Shown piece after piece: positions 1 to 6,412 of a stretch of 14,820 bases of DNA (its first letter is position 1; each line of letters begins with the position of its first letter). Location of the stretch: NCBI GenBank assembly GCA_946490455.1, contig CAMLXE010000013.1, positions 1 to 14,820 of the forward strand, read 5' to 3'. The DNA is from an uncultured Desulfovibrio sp. (lineage in GTDB: Bacteria > Desulfobacterota > Desulfovibrionia > Desulfovibrionales > Desulfovibrionaceae). The position numbers were made by a program, and so were the translations under genes. The notes beneath the pieces are model-generated. The model saw only the letters and a program-made list of their open reading frames with translations, made no database searches and had not been told where the DNA came from.

Positions 1-2
1 AT

Positions 3-128
3 CTGGAATCTTTTGTGGCGCAGCCTGACCGTTCCGCAGCTTCCCGTCTGGAAAGGCAGATCCAGCATTTGCCGCGTTCCCGTAAGGTTGCCTTTCTTGC
101 CTCTGTTGCAGCCAGCGAATCAGTATAG
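3..128 (+). CDS. C-terminal end of an unidentified protein (5' truncated by window)
   Basis: Frame 3 is open from the window edge to a TAG at 126-128 and encodes 41 residues, beginning LESFVAQPDRSAASRLERQI and ending VAFLASVAASESV. Codon choice resembles the neighbouring genes (GCC, CTG, CGT, CAG), and the other two frames read less like protein, so this is probably the tail of a real gene. The segment looks helical and charged, followed by a short Ala/Ser/Val-rich end. I recognise no motif and assign no function. It is separated from hisS by about 320 bp that contain a promoter, so it is probably not co-transcribed with hisS. Confidence 0.55.
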   Translation: MESFVAQPDRSAASRLERQIQHLPRSRKVAFLASVAASESV

Positions 129-449
129 GTTAAGAGGACTTGCTTACCTGTCCCGTATCCTTCCTTTCGGAAGGCCAATCTGTCTCCTTTTGGGGTACGT
201 TTTGGGCATGAATGTCCGGCGTGGTTCAATAGCTGCTTCTGGTTGATTGTGGGCAGGAACCAGAGAGAACTACCTGAAGAGCCTGAACAGTTTTACAGGG
301 CAGTGAAACGAAGTCTCGTATTGAGAAATGAAAGGCACGTTACGGGTGGAAATTGGCCCAAATTTTGACAAGCAGACATGATTCATTTATCCTATCACGT
401 TTGGAAGCCTTTCCAAAATCCATACTACCGAATTCAAGCGAGTGCGGCC
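129..449. other. Intergenic region upstream of hisS (no gene seen)
   Basis: No convincing coding sequence is visible in these 321 bp. The open frames that cross it have poor codon use and no ribosome binding site. It contains a small perfect hairpin at 159-174 (six-base arms CCTTCC/GGAAGG, loop TTTC) 31 bp after the upstream stop codon. There is no clear T-run, so termination there is uncertain. A sigma70-like promoter lies at 365-393. Confidence 0.5.
365..393 (+). promoter_or_regulatory. Sigma70-type promoter for hisS-aspS
   Basis: A perfect -35 hexamer TTGACA (365-370) is followed after exactly 17 bp by TATCCT (388-393), which matches four of six bases of the -10 consensus. Transcription would start near position 400, leaving about 50 nt of leader before the chosen hisS ATG at 450. 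The promoter overlaps the upstream in-frame ATG at 378, which argues against that start. Confidence 0.6.
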
Positions 450-1691
450 ATGAGCGAGCATATAACAGCCATCAAGGGCTTTGCCGATCTTTTTTCTCCC
501 GAGAGCGATACCTTTACTCACATGGAAAATGTCGCTCGGGACATCTTTTTCCGCTACGGCTTTACGGAGCTGCGGACGCCACTGCTGGAGCGTACGGAAC
601 TTTTCAGTCGCGGCATCGGAACGGAGACCGATGTGGTTCAGAAGGAAATGTATACATTCCCCGATCGAAAGGGGCGTTCGCTGACGCTTCGTCCTGAGGC
701 TACTGCCGGTGTCATGCGTGCCTATATTGAGAGCGGACGGTCTGGGGATGCAGTGACCAAACTGTTCACAACCGGTCCCATGTTTCGGTACGAGCGTCCG
801 CAGAAGGGCAGAATGCGTCAATTCCACCAGATCAACTGTGAATGCCTTGGCCCTGCCGAACCCTATGCCGATGCCGAAATGATTACAATGGCCATGCGTT
901 TCCTTGAAGCTCTGGGCATTGGAAACCTGACCCTGCAGATCAACTCACTTGGTTGCCCAAGCTGTCGTCCTGCCTACAGGGATACGCTGCGTCGCTGGCT
1001 CTCCACCCTTGATGAAAGCGCTCTGTGTGAGGACTGCCGTCGTCGCATGGTAACCAATCCCTTGCGTGTGCTTGACTGTAAGGTTCCCTCCTGCAAGGAA
1101 CATACAGCTGATGCACCCAGGATCCTTGAGCACAACTGCCCTGATTGTGCAGCGCATTTTGACACGGTACGCCGGCTCCTCGATGCCGAGAAGGTACCCT
1201 ATGTCATTAATCACAGGCTGGTTCGTGGGCTTGACTACTATACCAGAACCACATTTGAAATCGTATCGGATGCCATCGGTGCTCAGGGGACTGTAGCTGG
1301 CGGTGGCCGGTATGACGGACTTGTGGCTGAACTTGGTGGCGGCAACGTCCCTGGTTTTGGCTTTGCCTGCGGCATGGAACGCCTTGCCCTTCTCCTGCCG
1401 GAGCGTGAGCCTGTCCGTCCGGAATTTTATGTTGTGGTTCTGACCGAAGCGGCTCGTGAAACTGCCTATGCTCTGACCCAGACGTTGCGTGACGCCGGGT
1501 TCCGTGGCGAGATGAGCTTTACGCCCCGCAGCATCAAGAGCGCCATGCGGCAGGCCGGACGTTCGCGGGCCCGCTTCTGTCTGTTGATTGGCGAAGATGA
1601 ACTTGCGGCCCAAAGCGTTATGGTCAAGGATATGGACAGTGGTGAACAGACACCTGTTCCCCTGTCGGAAGTGGCCGGCCGACTGAACTGA
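450..1691 (+). CDS. hisS: Histidyl-tRNA synthetase
   Basis: This 413-residue class II synthetase charges tRNA-His with histidine in the cytoplasm. All family signatures are present: TLRPEAT (79-85), motif 2 around FRYERP (112-117), the histidine-binding LVRGLDYYT (257-265), GGGRYDGL (284-291) and motif 3 GFGFACGMERL (302-312). An anticodon-binding domain follows from about residue 322. The region at 165-235 is cysteine-rich, with CPSC, CEDC, DCKVPSC and CPDC, suggesting a zinc-binding insertion domain. I chose ATG 450 because the protein then begins MSEHITAIKGFADL, the usual family N-terminus. The in-frame ATG at 378 would add 24 untypical residues and lies inside the promoter. The ribosome binding site before 450 is weak. 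aspS follows after 35 bp, so the two genes form an operon. The identification is secure. Confidence 0.96.
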   Translation: MSEHITAIKGFADLFSPESDTFTHMENVARDIFFRYGFTELRTPLLERTELFSRGIGTETDVVQKEMYTFPDRKGRSLTLRPEATAGVMRAYIESGRSGDAVTKLFTTGPMFRYERPQKGRMRQFHQINCECLGPAEPYADAEMITMAMRFLEALGIGNLTLQINSLGCPSCRPAYRDTLRRWLSTLDESALCEDCRRRMVTNPLRVLDCKVPSCKEHTADAPRILEHNCPDCAAHFDTVRRLLDAEKVPYVINHRLVRGLDYYTRTTFEIVSDAIGAQGTVAGGGRYDGLVAELGGGNVPGFGFACGMERLALLLPEREPVRPEFYVVVLTEAARETAYALTQTLRDAGFRGEMSFTPRSIKSAMRQAGRSRARFCLLIGEDELAAQSVMVKDMDSGEQTPVPLSEVAGRLN

Positions 1692-1726
1692 AGCAAAAAA
1701 GACTTGTCCAAGAGGATAGAAAACAT

Positions 1727-3550
1727 ATGACTGAAGAAATCAGGGAAACCCCCGTCGAGTGTCAGTCTCTGGGAGACTGGAAGCGCACCTCCACCTGTGG
1801 TGAGCTGACCATGGCTGACAATGGGGCTGAAGTGTGTCTCATGGGCTGGGTTCAGTATCGCCGCGACCACGGCGGGCTGATCTTTATTGATCTGCGTGAC
1901 CGTTATGGTCTGACCCAGATCGTGTTCAGTCCGGAATATGCTCCGGCTGCACATGAGGCTGCCAAGGTACTGCGTTCGGAATATGTGCTTGCCATCAAGG
2001 GGAAGGTTCGTCCTCGTCCGGAAGGCATGCTCAATCCGAATCTCAAGACTGGTGAAATCGAAGTTGTGGTCAGCGAATGGAAGCTGCTCAATACTTCCAA
2101 GACACCTCCGTTCCTGATTGAAGATCGTGTCGAGGTCGGGGAAACTCTGCGCCTCCAGTGGCGATATCTTGATTTGCGTCGCCCGCGCATGGCCAGAAAT
2201 CTTGAGCTGCGCAGCCGTACGGCCATGGCCATTCGCAAGGCTCTGTCCGAAGATGGATTCCTTGAAATCGAAACGCCTATCCTGACCAAGTCGACGCCAG
2301 AAGGAGCCCGTGACTATCTTGTTCCTTCCCGTCTGAATCATGGGCAGTTCTATGCCCTGCCGCAGTCTCCCCAGCAGTTCAAGCAGTTCTGCATGATGGC
2401 CGGTCTTGACCGCTACTTCCAGATTGCCCGCTGCTTCCGTGACGAGGACTTGCGTGCCGACCGTCAGCCGGAGTTTACGCAGGTCGATATTGAAATGAGC
2501 TTTGCGGATGAAAAGCAGATCATGGACATGGCCGAATCGCTCATGATTCGTGTCTTTAAGGAAGCCATGAACGTGGATTTGCCCCATCCTTTCCCCCGCA
2601 TGACCTGGGATGAGGCCATGGCACGCTATGGCGTGGACAAGCCTGACACCCGTTTTGGTCTTGAACTGCAGGATGTAACGCCTATCGTCCGTGGATCGGG
2701 ATTCAAGCTGTTTGCCTCAGCCAAGCTCGTCAAGGCCATGAAAGTTCCTGGCGGTGAAAGCCTTACCCGTAAGGAAATTGATGAATTTACTGATTTCGTA
2801 AAGATTTACGGAGCACAGGGACTTGCTTGGATCAAAATCCGTGAGAACGAGTGGCAGTCGCCCATTGCCAAGTTCCTTTCTGAAGAAGAACGCAAGGGAC
2901 TGACGGAAGCTCTTGATCTCAAGGTCGGCGATATTGTCTTTTTCCAGGCCGGAGAACCCGGTATGGTCAATGCCGCTCTCGGTAACCTCCGTGTTCACCT
3001 CGGTGAACATCTGAACCTGATTCCTGAAGATGCCTGGAACTTCCTGTGGGTGACTGACTTCCCGCTTTATGAATACAGCGAGGAAGAAAAGCGGTATGTG
3101 GCCTGCCATCATCCCTTCACGTCTCCCAAGGATGGCGATCTGGAGAAGATGGTCAGCGATCCCGCTTCAACCTACGCCCGAGCCTATGATATGGTTCTCA
3201 ACGGCAACGAAGTTGGTGGCGGTTCCATTCGTATCCATCAGGCCGATGTCCAGCGGCGCATGTTTGAGGCTCTTGGCTTCTCCAAGGAAGCCTATGAAGA
3301 GCAGTTTGGCTATTTCATTCATGCCCTTGAACACGGTGCCCCGCCACATGGCGGTATCGCCTTTGGGCTGGACCGGTTGATCATGCTGATGTCGCATTCG
3401 CAGTCGATTCGCGATGTAATTGCCTTCCCCAAGACGCAGAAGGCCACCTGCCTTATGACCAATGCTCCTGACTTTGTGTCCTCCAAGCAGCTGCGTGAAC
3501 TTGGGCTGCGCTTGCGCGAGGAAGCAAAGAAGGATGAGAAGAAAGACTGA
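1727..3550 (+). CDS. aspS: Aspartyl-tRNA synthetase, bacterial type, probably non-discriminating (Asp/Asn)
   Basis: This 607-residue class II synthetase has the bacterial layout. An N-terminal OB-fold anticodon domain (about 15-125) is followed by the catalytic core, a GAD insertion (about 300-420) and the C-terminal part of the core with an extension. Visible motifs are the QSPQQFKQ flipping loop (213-220), motif 2 FRDEDLRADRQPEF (237-250) and motif 3 GIAFGLDRL (543-551). His48 in RRDHGG and Gly100 in RPEG match the His/Gly pair known from non-discriminating AspRS, where discriminating enzymes have Leu and a different residue. This enzyme may therefore also charge tRNA-Asn with Asp for later amidation by GatCAB. 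The start at 1727 has a Shine-Dalgarno sequence, AAGAGGA, 10 bp upstream. It is the second gene of the hisS operon and is followed by a strong terminator. Confidence 0.96.
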   Translation: MTEEIRETPVECQSLGDWKRTSTCGELTMADNGAEVCLMGWVQYRRDHGGLIFIDLRDRYGLTQIVFSPEYAPAAHEAAKVLRSEYVLAIKGKVRPRPEGMLNPNLKTGEIEVVVSEWKLLNTSKTPPFLIEDRVEVGETLRLQWRYLDLRRPRMARNLELRSRTAMAIRKALSEDGFLEIETPILTKSTPEGARDYLVPSRLNHGQFYALPQSPQQFKQFCMMAGLDRYFQIARCFRDEDLRADRQPEFTQVDIEMSFADEKQIMDMAESLMIRVFKEAMNVDLPHPFPRMTWDEAMARYGVDKPDTRFGLELQDVTPIVRGSGFKLFASAKLVKAMKVPGGESLTRKEIDEFTDFVKIYGAQGLAWIKIRENEWQSPIAKFLSEEERKGLTEALDLKVGDIVFFQAGEPGMVNAALGNLRVHLGEHLNLIPEDAWNFLWVTDFPLYEYSEEEKRYVACHHPFTSPKDGDLEKMVSDPASTYARAYDMVLNGNEVGGGSIRIHQADVQRRMFEALGFSKEAYEEQFGYFIHALEHGAPPHGGIAFGLDRLIMLMSHSQSIRDVIAFPKTQKATCLMTNAPDFVSSKQLRELGLRLREEAKKDEKKD

Positions 3551-3576
3551 GTAAGCTCGTTTTCCTTTGATAAAGA

Positions 3577-3620
3577 AGTCCTCCAGAACCTGCCGGGTTC
3601 TGGAGGACTCTTTCTTTGTT
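3577..3620 (+). terminator. Intrinsic terminator after hisS-aspS
   Basis: Perfect 14-bp inverted arms, AGTCCTCCAGAACC (3577-3590) and GGTTCTGGAGGACT (3596-3609), enclose a 5-nt loop. A T-rich stretch, CTTTCTTTGTT, follows. The hairpin begins 26 bp after the aspS stop codon. It is a textbook rho-independent terminator. Confidence 0.9.
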
Positions 3621-3728
3621 GGCATGGTTGCGGGCAGTGCTGAAAGAAATTCTGGTGATTTTGCTCTTTTCAGGTCTTTTCAGATCATCTGTGGTCGGGC
3701 CAACAGGTTCTCCTTGAGAAGGAATAAC

Positions 3729-4556
3729 TTACCACCAGAATTTTTGTTTCAGGCATTTGGCTCGGTAGAGATCATAGCTGCCCATCATGCCACAGAAAAT
3801 GGGGAAAGCCAGTGAGGGCAGTTCGTTCATGGCAAGCGTCAGAGGAAAATTAAGAAGATACAGCACGATGCCCGTTCCAACAGTCACAGCGAGCATGAGC
3901 AGGTTTTTCCCAAGAAGTGAAAAAAGGAAGACTCTGCCCAGTGCCGTCCAAAGAAGTCCGGCGTTGAGCCAGACGAACGCGGAAAAGTTTCCCAGACTTA
4001 AGGGATTGATGAAGGCGTGACTGCCGGCAAGGAGTACCCCGAACAGTGCCGCGCTGATCGTGGAAGCCAGTTGTTGTCCCATGCAGAAAAGCAGTGTGAA
4101 CAGAGCGGACAGCGCCATCAGAAGCAGATACGGGACGGCATATTCTTCAATCAGAGCCTGCTGAAGTGGAATATGCTCTGAAAAGAGGGAAGGAACCTGG
4201 CAGAGAATCCAGAGAAGGGCCAAACTCAGTCCCTTACGCCACATGCCCTGAACCAGAAAATAGAGTGGACCAAACAGATACGCCCACGGATTGAAGAGTA
4301 CCGTTGGACTGACAGGAGGGTCAAAAGATGGAATGCCAAGGAAGCTTCCCGTACGTCTGGAAGCTCCCATTTCCTGGAAGCCTCGATTCTGTCCAGCATG
4401 GTGAACAGAACTTTCGGAAGTCTTGTCTTCTTCGGAAGACGGAATATGTTCCGCAGAATCCTGATTGGAGAGGGGATGCTGGTGAACGGAGGATTCCGGC
4501 GAGGCCGTTCCATTGTTTGCAGAATCAGGACTGGTGACGTTAGAAGCAGATAGCAT
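3729..4556 (-). CDS. DUF2628-like polytopic membrane protein
   Basis: This 275-residue protein has a hydrophilic N-terminal region of about 80 residues, rich in Ser, Glu, His and Asn. A membrane domain follows with roughly six hydrophobic segments (about 91-103, 107-125, 140-160, 195-213, 217-238 and 245-258). The stretch NPWAYLFGPLYFLVQGMWRKGL (89-110) is the best family clue, since DUF2628 proteins carry a similar aromatic 'FGPxYyLxxGMWkkGl' signature. The end, with CGMMGSYDLYR, also fits that family. Its biochemical role is unknown. The start at 4556 is the first Met after an in-frame stop, but its ribosome binding site is weak. Met63 (ATG at 4370) is an alternative that would remove the low-complexity tail. 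It lies convergent to aspS and downstream of a small membrane gene on the same strand. Confidence 0.75.
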   Translation of the reverse strand: MLSASNVTSPDSANNGTASPESSVHQHPLSNQDSAEHIPSSEEDKTSESSVHHAGQNRGFQEMGASRRTGSFLGIPSFDPPVSPTVLFNPWAYLFGPLYFLVQGMWRKGLSLALLWILCQVPSLFSEHIPLQQALIEEYAVPYLLLMALSALFTLLFCMGQQLASTISAALFGVLLAGSHAFINPLSLGNFSAFVWLNAGLLWTALGRVFLFSLLGKNLLMLAVTVGTGIVLYLLNFPLTLAMNELPSLAFPIFCGMMGSYDLYRAKCLKQKFWW

Positions 4557-4750
4557 TTCGGATGGATGAGGATACCGTTTTCGGAAGAGACCAGTCTCAG
4601 GGCATCAGATGGATTCGATTTGATCAGGTGAAACAGGCAGACGATGCGAGAAGGCTGGCCAGAGAGACTTCCCGGTAGTCTGTTTCCATGGCACACCGAA
4701 AATGGAAAGCTGGAACAGTCAGTCAGGAAGGCAATAACAATATCAAGGTA

Positions 4751-4915
4751 TTATTTTTTCTTGCGCTGACGAAACGCTAGAGTAAGACCTGCAAGTGCGC
4801 CAGCAATCATTCCTACACCGAACGCTCTGGGAAGACTGTCAGAGTATCCGAGAAGGGCGCCAATCACACCAAGAGATCCACCGATCAGGATACCACGGAT
4901 AATATAATTCTTCAT
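4751..4915 (-). CDS. 54-residue two-helix membrane protein, unknown function
   Basis: Reading the minus strand from ATG at 4915 gives MKNYIIRGILIGGSLGVIGA, then LLGYSDSLPRAFGVGMIAGA, and finally a basic tail ending RQRKKK before TAA. Two Gly/Ala-rich hydrophobic segments (about 5-23 and 32-47) are joined by a short polar turn, YSDSLPR, so a helical hairpin in the inner membrane with a positively charged C-terminus is likely. Codon use is normal for the window. The ribosome binding site is weak: only a GGA-containing stretch lies upstream. It sits 194 bp upstream of the DUF2628-like gene on the same strand and diverges from the efflux operon. I do not recognise a named family. It could be a subunit, a small regulator of a transporter, or an uncharacterised conserved protein. 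Confidence 0.6.
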   Translation of the reverse strand: MKNYIIRGILIGGSLGVIGALLGYSDSLPRAFGVGMIAGALAGLTLAFRQRKKK

Positions 4916-4948
4916 GGCAGCAATCCGAATTAGGGTCTGGAAAAGGAT

Positions 4949-4967
4949 TTCCGGGATGTGCCCGGAA
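4949..4967. promoter_or_regulatory. Inverted repeat (7-5-7) in the divergent intergenic region
   Basis: The arms TTCCGGG and CCCGGAA flank the 5-nt spacer ATGTG. The element lies between the minus-strand 54-residue gene and the efflux operon, about 34 bp before the former's start. It could be an operator for either transcript or simply an mRNA leader hairpin. No T-run follows on either strand, so a terminator is unlikely. Confidence 0.3.
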
Positions 4968-5038
4968 CCGTCTTGCTCTGTTTACCTAGTCGATGCTACG
5001 GTGCTGTGTCAATGAGGGCTGTTCTGTCTGTTCGAGAG

Positions 5039-5069
5039 TTGTTAGAAAATTCATCCAGATCGGTATGAA
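5039..5069 (+). promoter_or_regulatory. Possible weak promoter for the RND efflux operon
   Basis: TTGTTA (5039-5044) and TATGAA (5064-5069) each match four of six consensus bases, but the spacer is 19 bp, longer than optimal. It is the best sigma70-like candidate I found before the adaptor gene. It would give a leader of about 90 nt. Weakness would fit a regulated efflux operon, but the call is tentative. Confidence 0.22.
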
Positions 5070-5167
5070 AAAATTCGGGATGTTCTGCAATGCATAGTTC
5101 CGTTTGCGGAGTCGATGACTTTGGAGTGTTCGGGGTGGTCCACCTTGCTGTGTACTTGGGAGTTGTT

Positions 5168-6403
5168 ATGACACGTCGTTTCTATTGCCGGTTTTTCAGC
5201 ATGCTGCTTCTGCTGGTTTTGGTTGCTGGCTGTTCCTCGGAGGAGAAGGGACAAAAGGCGGTACTGCCTGCTCCTCTGGTTGGGGTCATGACGGTGGAGG
5301 CCAGGGATACCCCTGTGTCCGATACGTTTGTAGGTCAGACAGAAGGCTCCCGCGCAGTTGAAGTTCGGGCTCAGGTTTCAGGCATCCTTATTCGGCGTGC
5401 CTATGAGGAGGGGCAGTATGTAAAGGAAGGGCAGCTTCTTTTTGAGATTGAGCCCGACACCTATCAGGCTGCTCTGGAGCAGGCAAAGGGAACACTTGGA
5501 CAGGCGCAGGCCAATTTCGTTCAGGCACGTCAGAACCTGAATCGGATTCTTCCTCTCTATGCGCGAAACGCCGTCAGCCAGCAGGACAGAGATGATGCAA
5601 AATCGGCGTATGACAACGCCCGTTCTGCACTTGAGACGGCCAGAGCGGCCGTACGCGAAGCAGAGATCATGTTTGAAAGAACACGCGTTGTTTCTCCTGT
5701 TTCCGGATTTGCAGGCAAGGAATATCTGACAGCAGGCAATCTGATTGCTGCCGGAGGCGGTAACGGGAGTCTGCTGACGCTCGTCAACAGGACCGACCCC
5801 ATTTATGTGAATTTTTCCATTCCCAGTCCTCAGCTCATGCGTCTGCGGGCCCTGCAGGCTGAGGGGAAGATTCGCTCGGATGAGCTGGTTGCAGAAATTC
5901 GTCTTGCGGATGGGACGCTTTATCAGCGTAAGGGAACCATCACGTTCATAGACAAGCAGGTCGATCCTCAGACCAGCGTTGTGGCTGCCCGTGCCACATT
6001 CCCCAATCCGGATCTTTTTGTCATGCCAGGTCAGTTCGTGCGTGTCACTGTTTCGGGCATGACCCTGGTAAATTCCATGCTTGTTCCACAGCAGGCAATT
6101 ATTCAGACACAGGCCGGCAGTATGGTCGTCGTTGTGGAAGCTGATAACCGCGCAGAAATGCGGCCGGTGGAACTCGGTGACAATTATGGGGAATATTTTC
6201 TGATCAATTCCGGGCTGGAACCTGGGGAGCGCATCATTATCGAAGGCAGTAACAAGGCGATTCCCGGTCAGCCTGTGCGCATACAGAGCGAACAGACCGG
6301 GGCTGCCTCCACAGAACAAAAGACGGCGCCACCTGCCTCGTTGGGCAAAAATCCTGACCAGCAGCCTGCAACTGCAGGGGCTCCTGCCCCGGCAACGAAA
6401 TAG
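5168..6403 (+). CDS. RND efflux periplasmic adaptor (membrane fusion) lipoprotein, AcrA/MexA family
   Basis: This 411-residue protein links the inner-membrane pump to the outer-membrane channel. It starts with a short basic, hydrophobic signal and a lipobox VAGC, with the acylated Cys at residue 22. A biotinyl-lipoyl half-motif (about 64-96, VEVRAQVSGILIRRAYEEGQ) comes next, then a long alpha-helical hairpin (about 97-172, LPLYARNAVSQQDRDDA). The second lipoyl half (about 173-205), beta-barrel and membrane-proximal domains follow. The last 35 residues are Pro/Ala/Gln-rich and probably disordered. I chose ATG 5168 because GGGAG sits 5 bp upstream and the protein then begins with the lipoprotein signal. 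The ATG at 5090 would put 26 residues in front of it. The pump gene follows after 9 bp. The substrate cannot be read from the sequence. Confidence 0.93.
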   Translation: MTRRFYCRFFSMLLLLVLVAGCSSEEKGQKAVLPAPLVGVMTVEARDTPVSDTFVGQTEGSRAVEVRAQVSGILIRRAYEEGQYVKEGQLLFEIEPDTYQAALEQAKGTLGQAQANFVQARQNLNRILPLYARNAVSQQDRDDAKSAYDNARSALETARAAVREAEIMFERTRVVSPVSGFAGKEYLTAGNLIAAGGGNGSLLTLVNRTDPIYVNFSIPSPQLMRLRALQAEGKIRSDELVAEIRLADGTLYQRKGTITFIDKQVDPQTSVVAARATFPNPDLFVMPGQFVRVTVSGMTLVNSMLVPQQAIIQTQAGSMVVVVEADNRAEMRPVELGDNYGEYFLINSGLEPGERIIIEGSNKAIPGQPVRIQSEQTGAASTEQKTAPPASLGKNPDQQPATAGAPAPATK

Positions 6404-6412
6404 GGGAATACC

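Noticed and set aside
344..350. GGGTGGA upstream of hisS, reminiscent of the T-box core of tRNA-responsive leaders
   Set aside because: The rest of the T-box consensus, a specifier loop and a terminator are missing, and the likely promoter lies downstream of this motif, so it would not be in the leader.
378..449. Longer hisS start at ATG 378
   Set aside because: It adds 24 residues unlike the family and lies within the TTGACA-N17-TATCCT promoter. The protein beginning at 450 matches the usual HisRS N-terminus.
1466..2587. Long minus-strand open frame (373 codons) opposite hisS and aspS
   Set aside because: It lies entirely antisense to two firmly identified genes, and its translation shows no recognisable domain. 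It is a by-product of codon bias.
5090..5167. Longer start for the RND adaptor at ATG 5090
   Set aside because: It would place 26 residues before a well-formed lipoprotein signal. ATG 5168 has GGGAG at the right distance.
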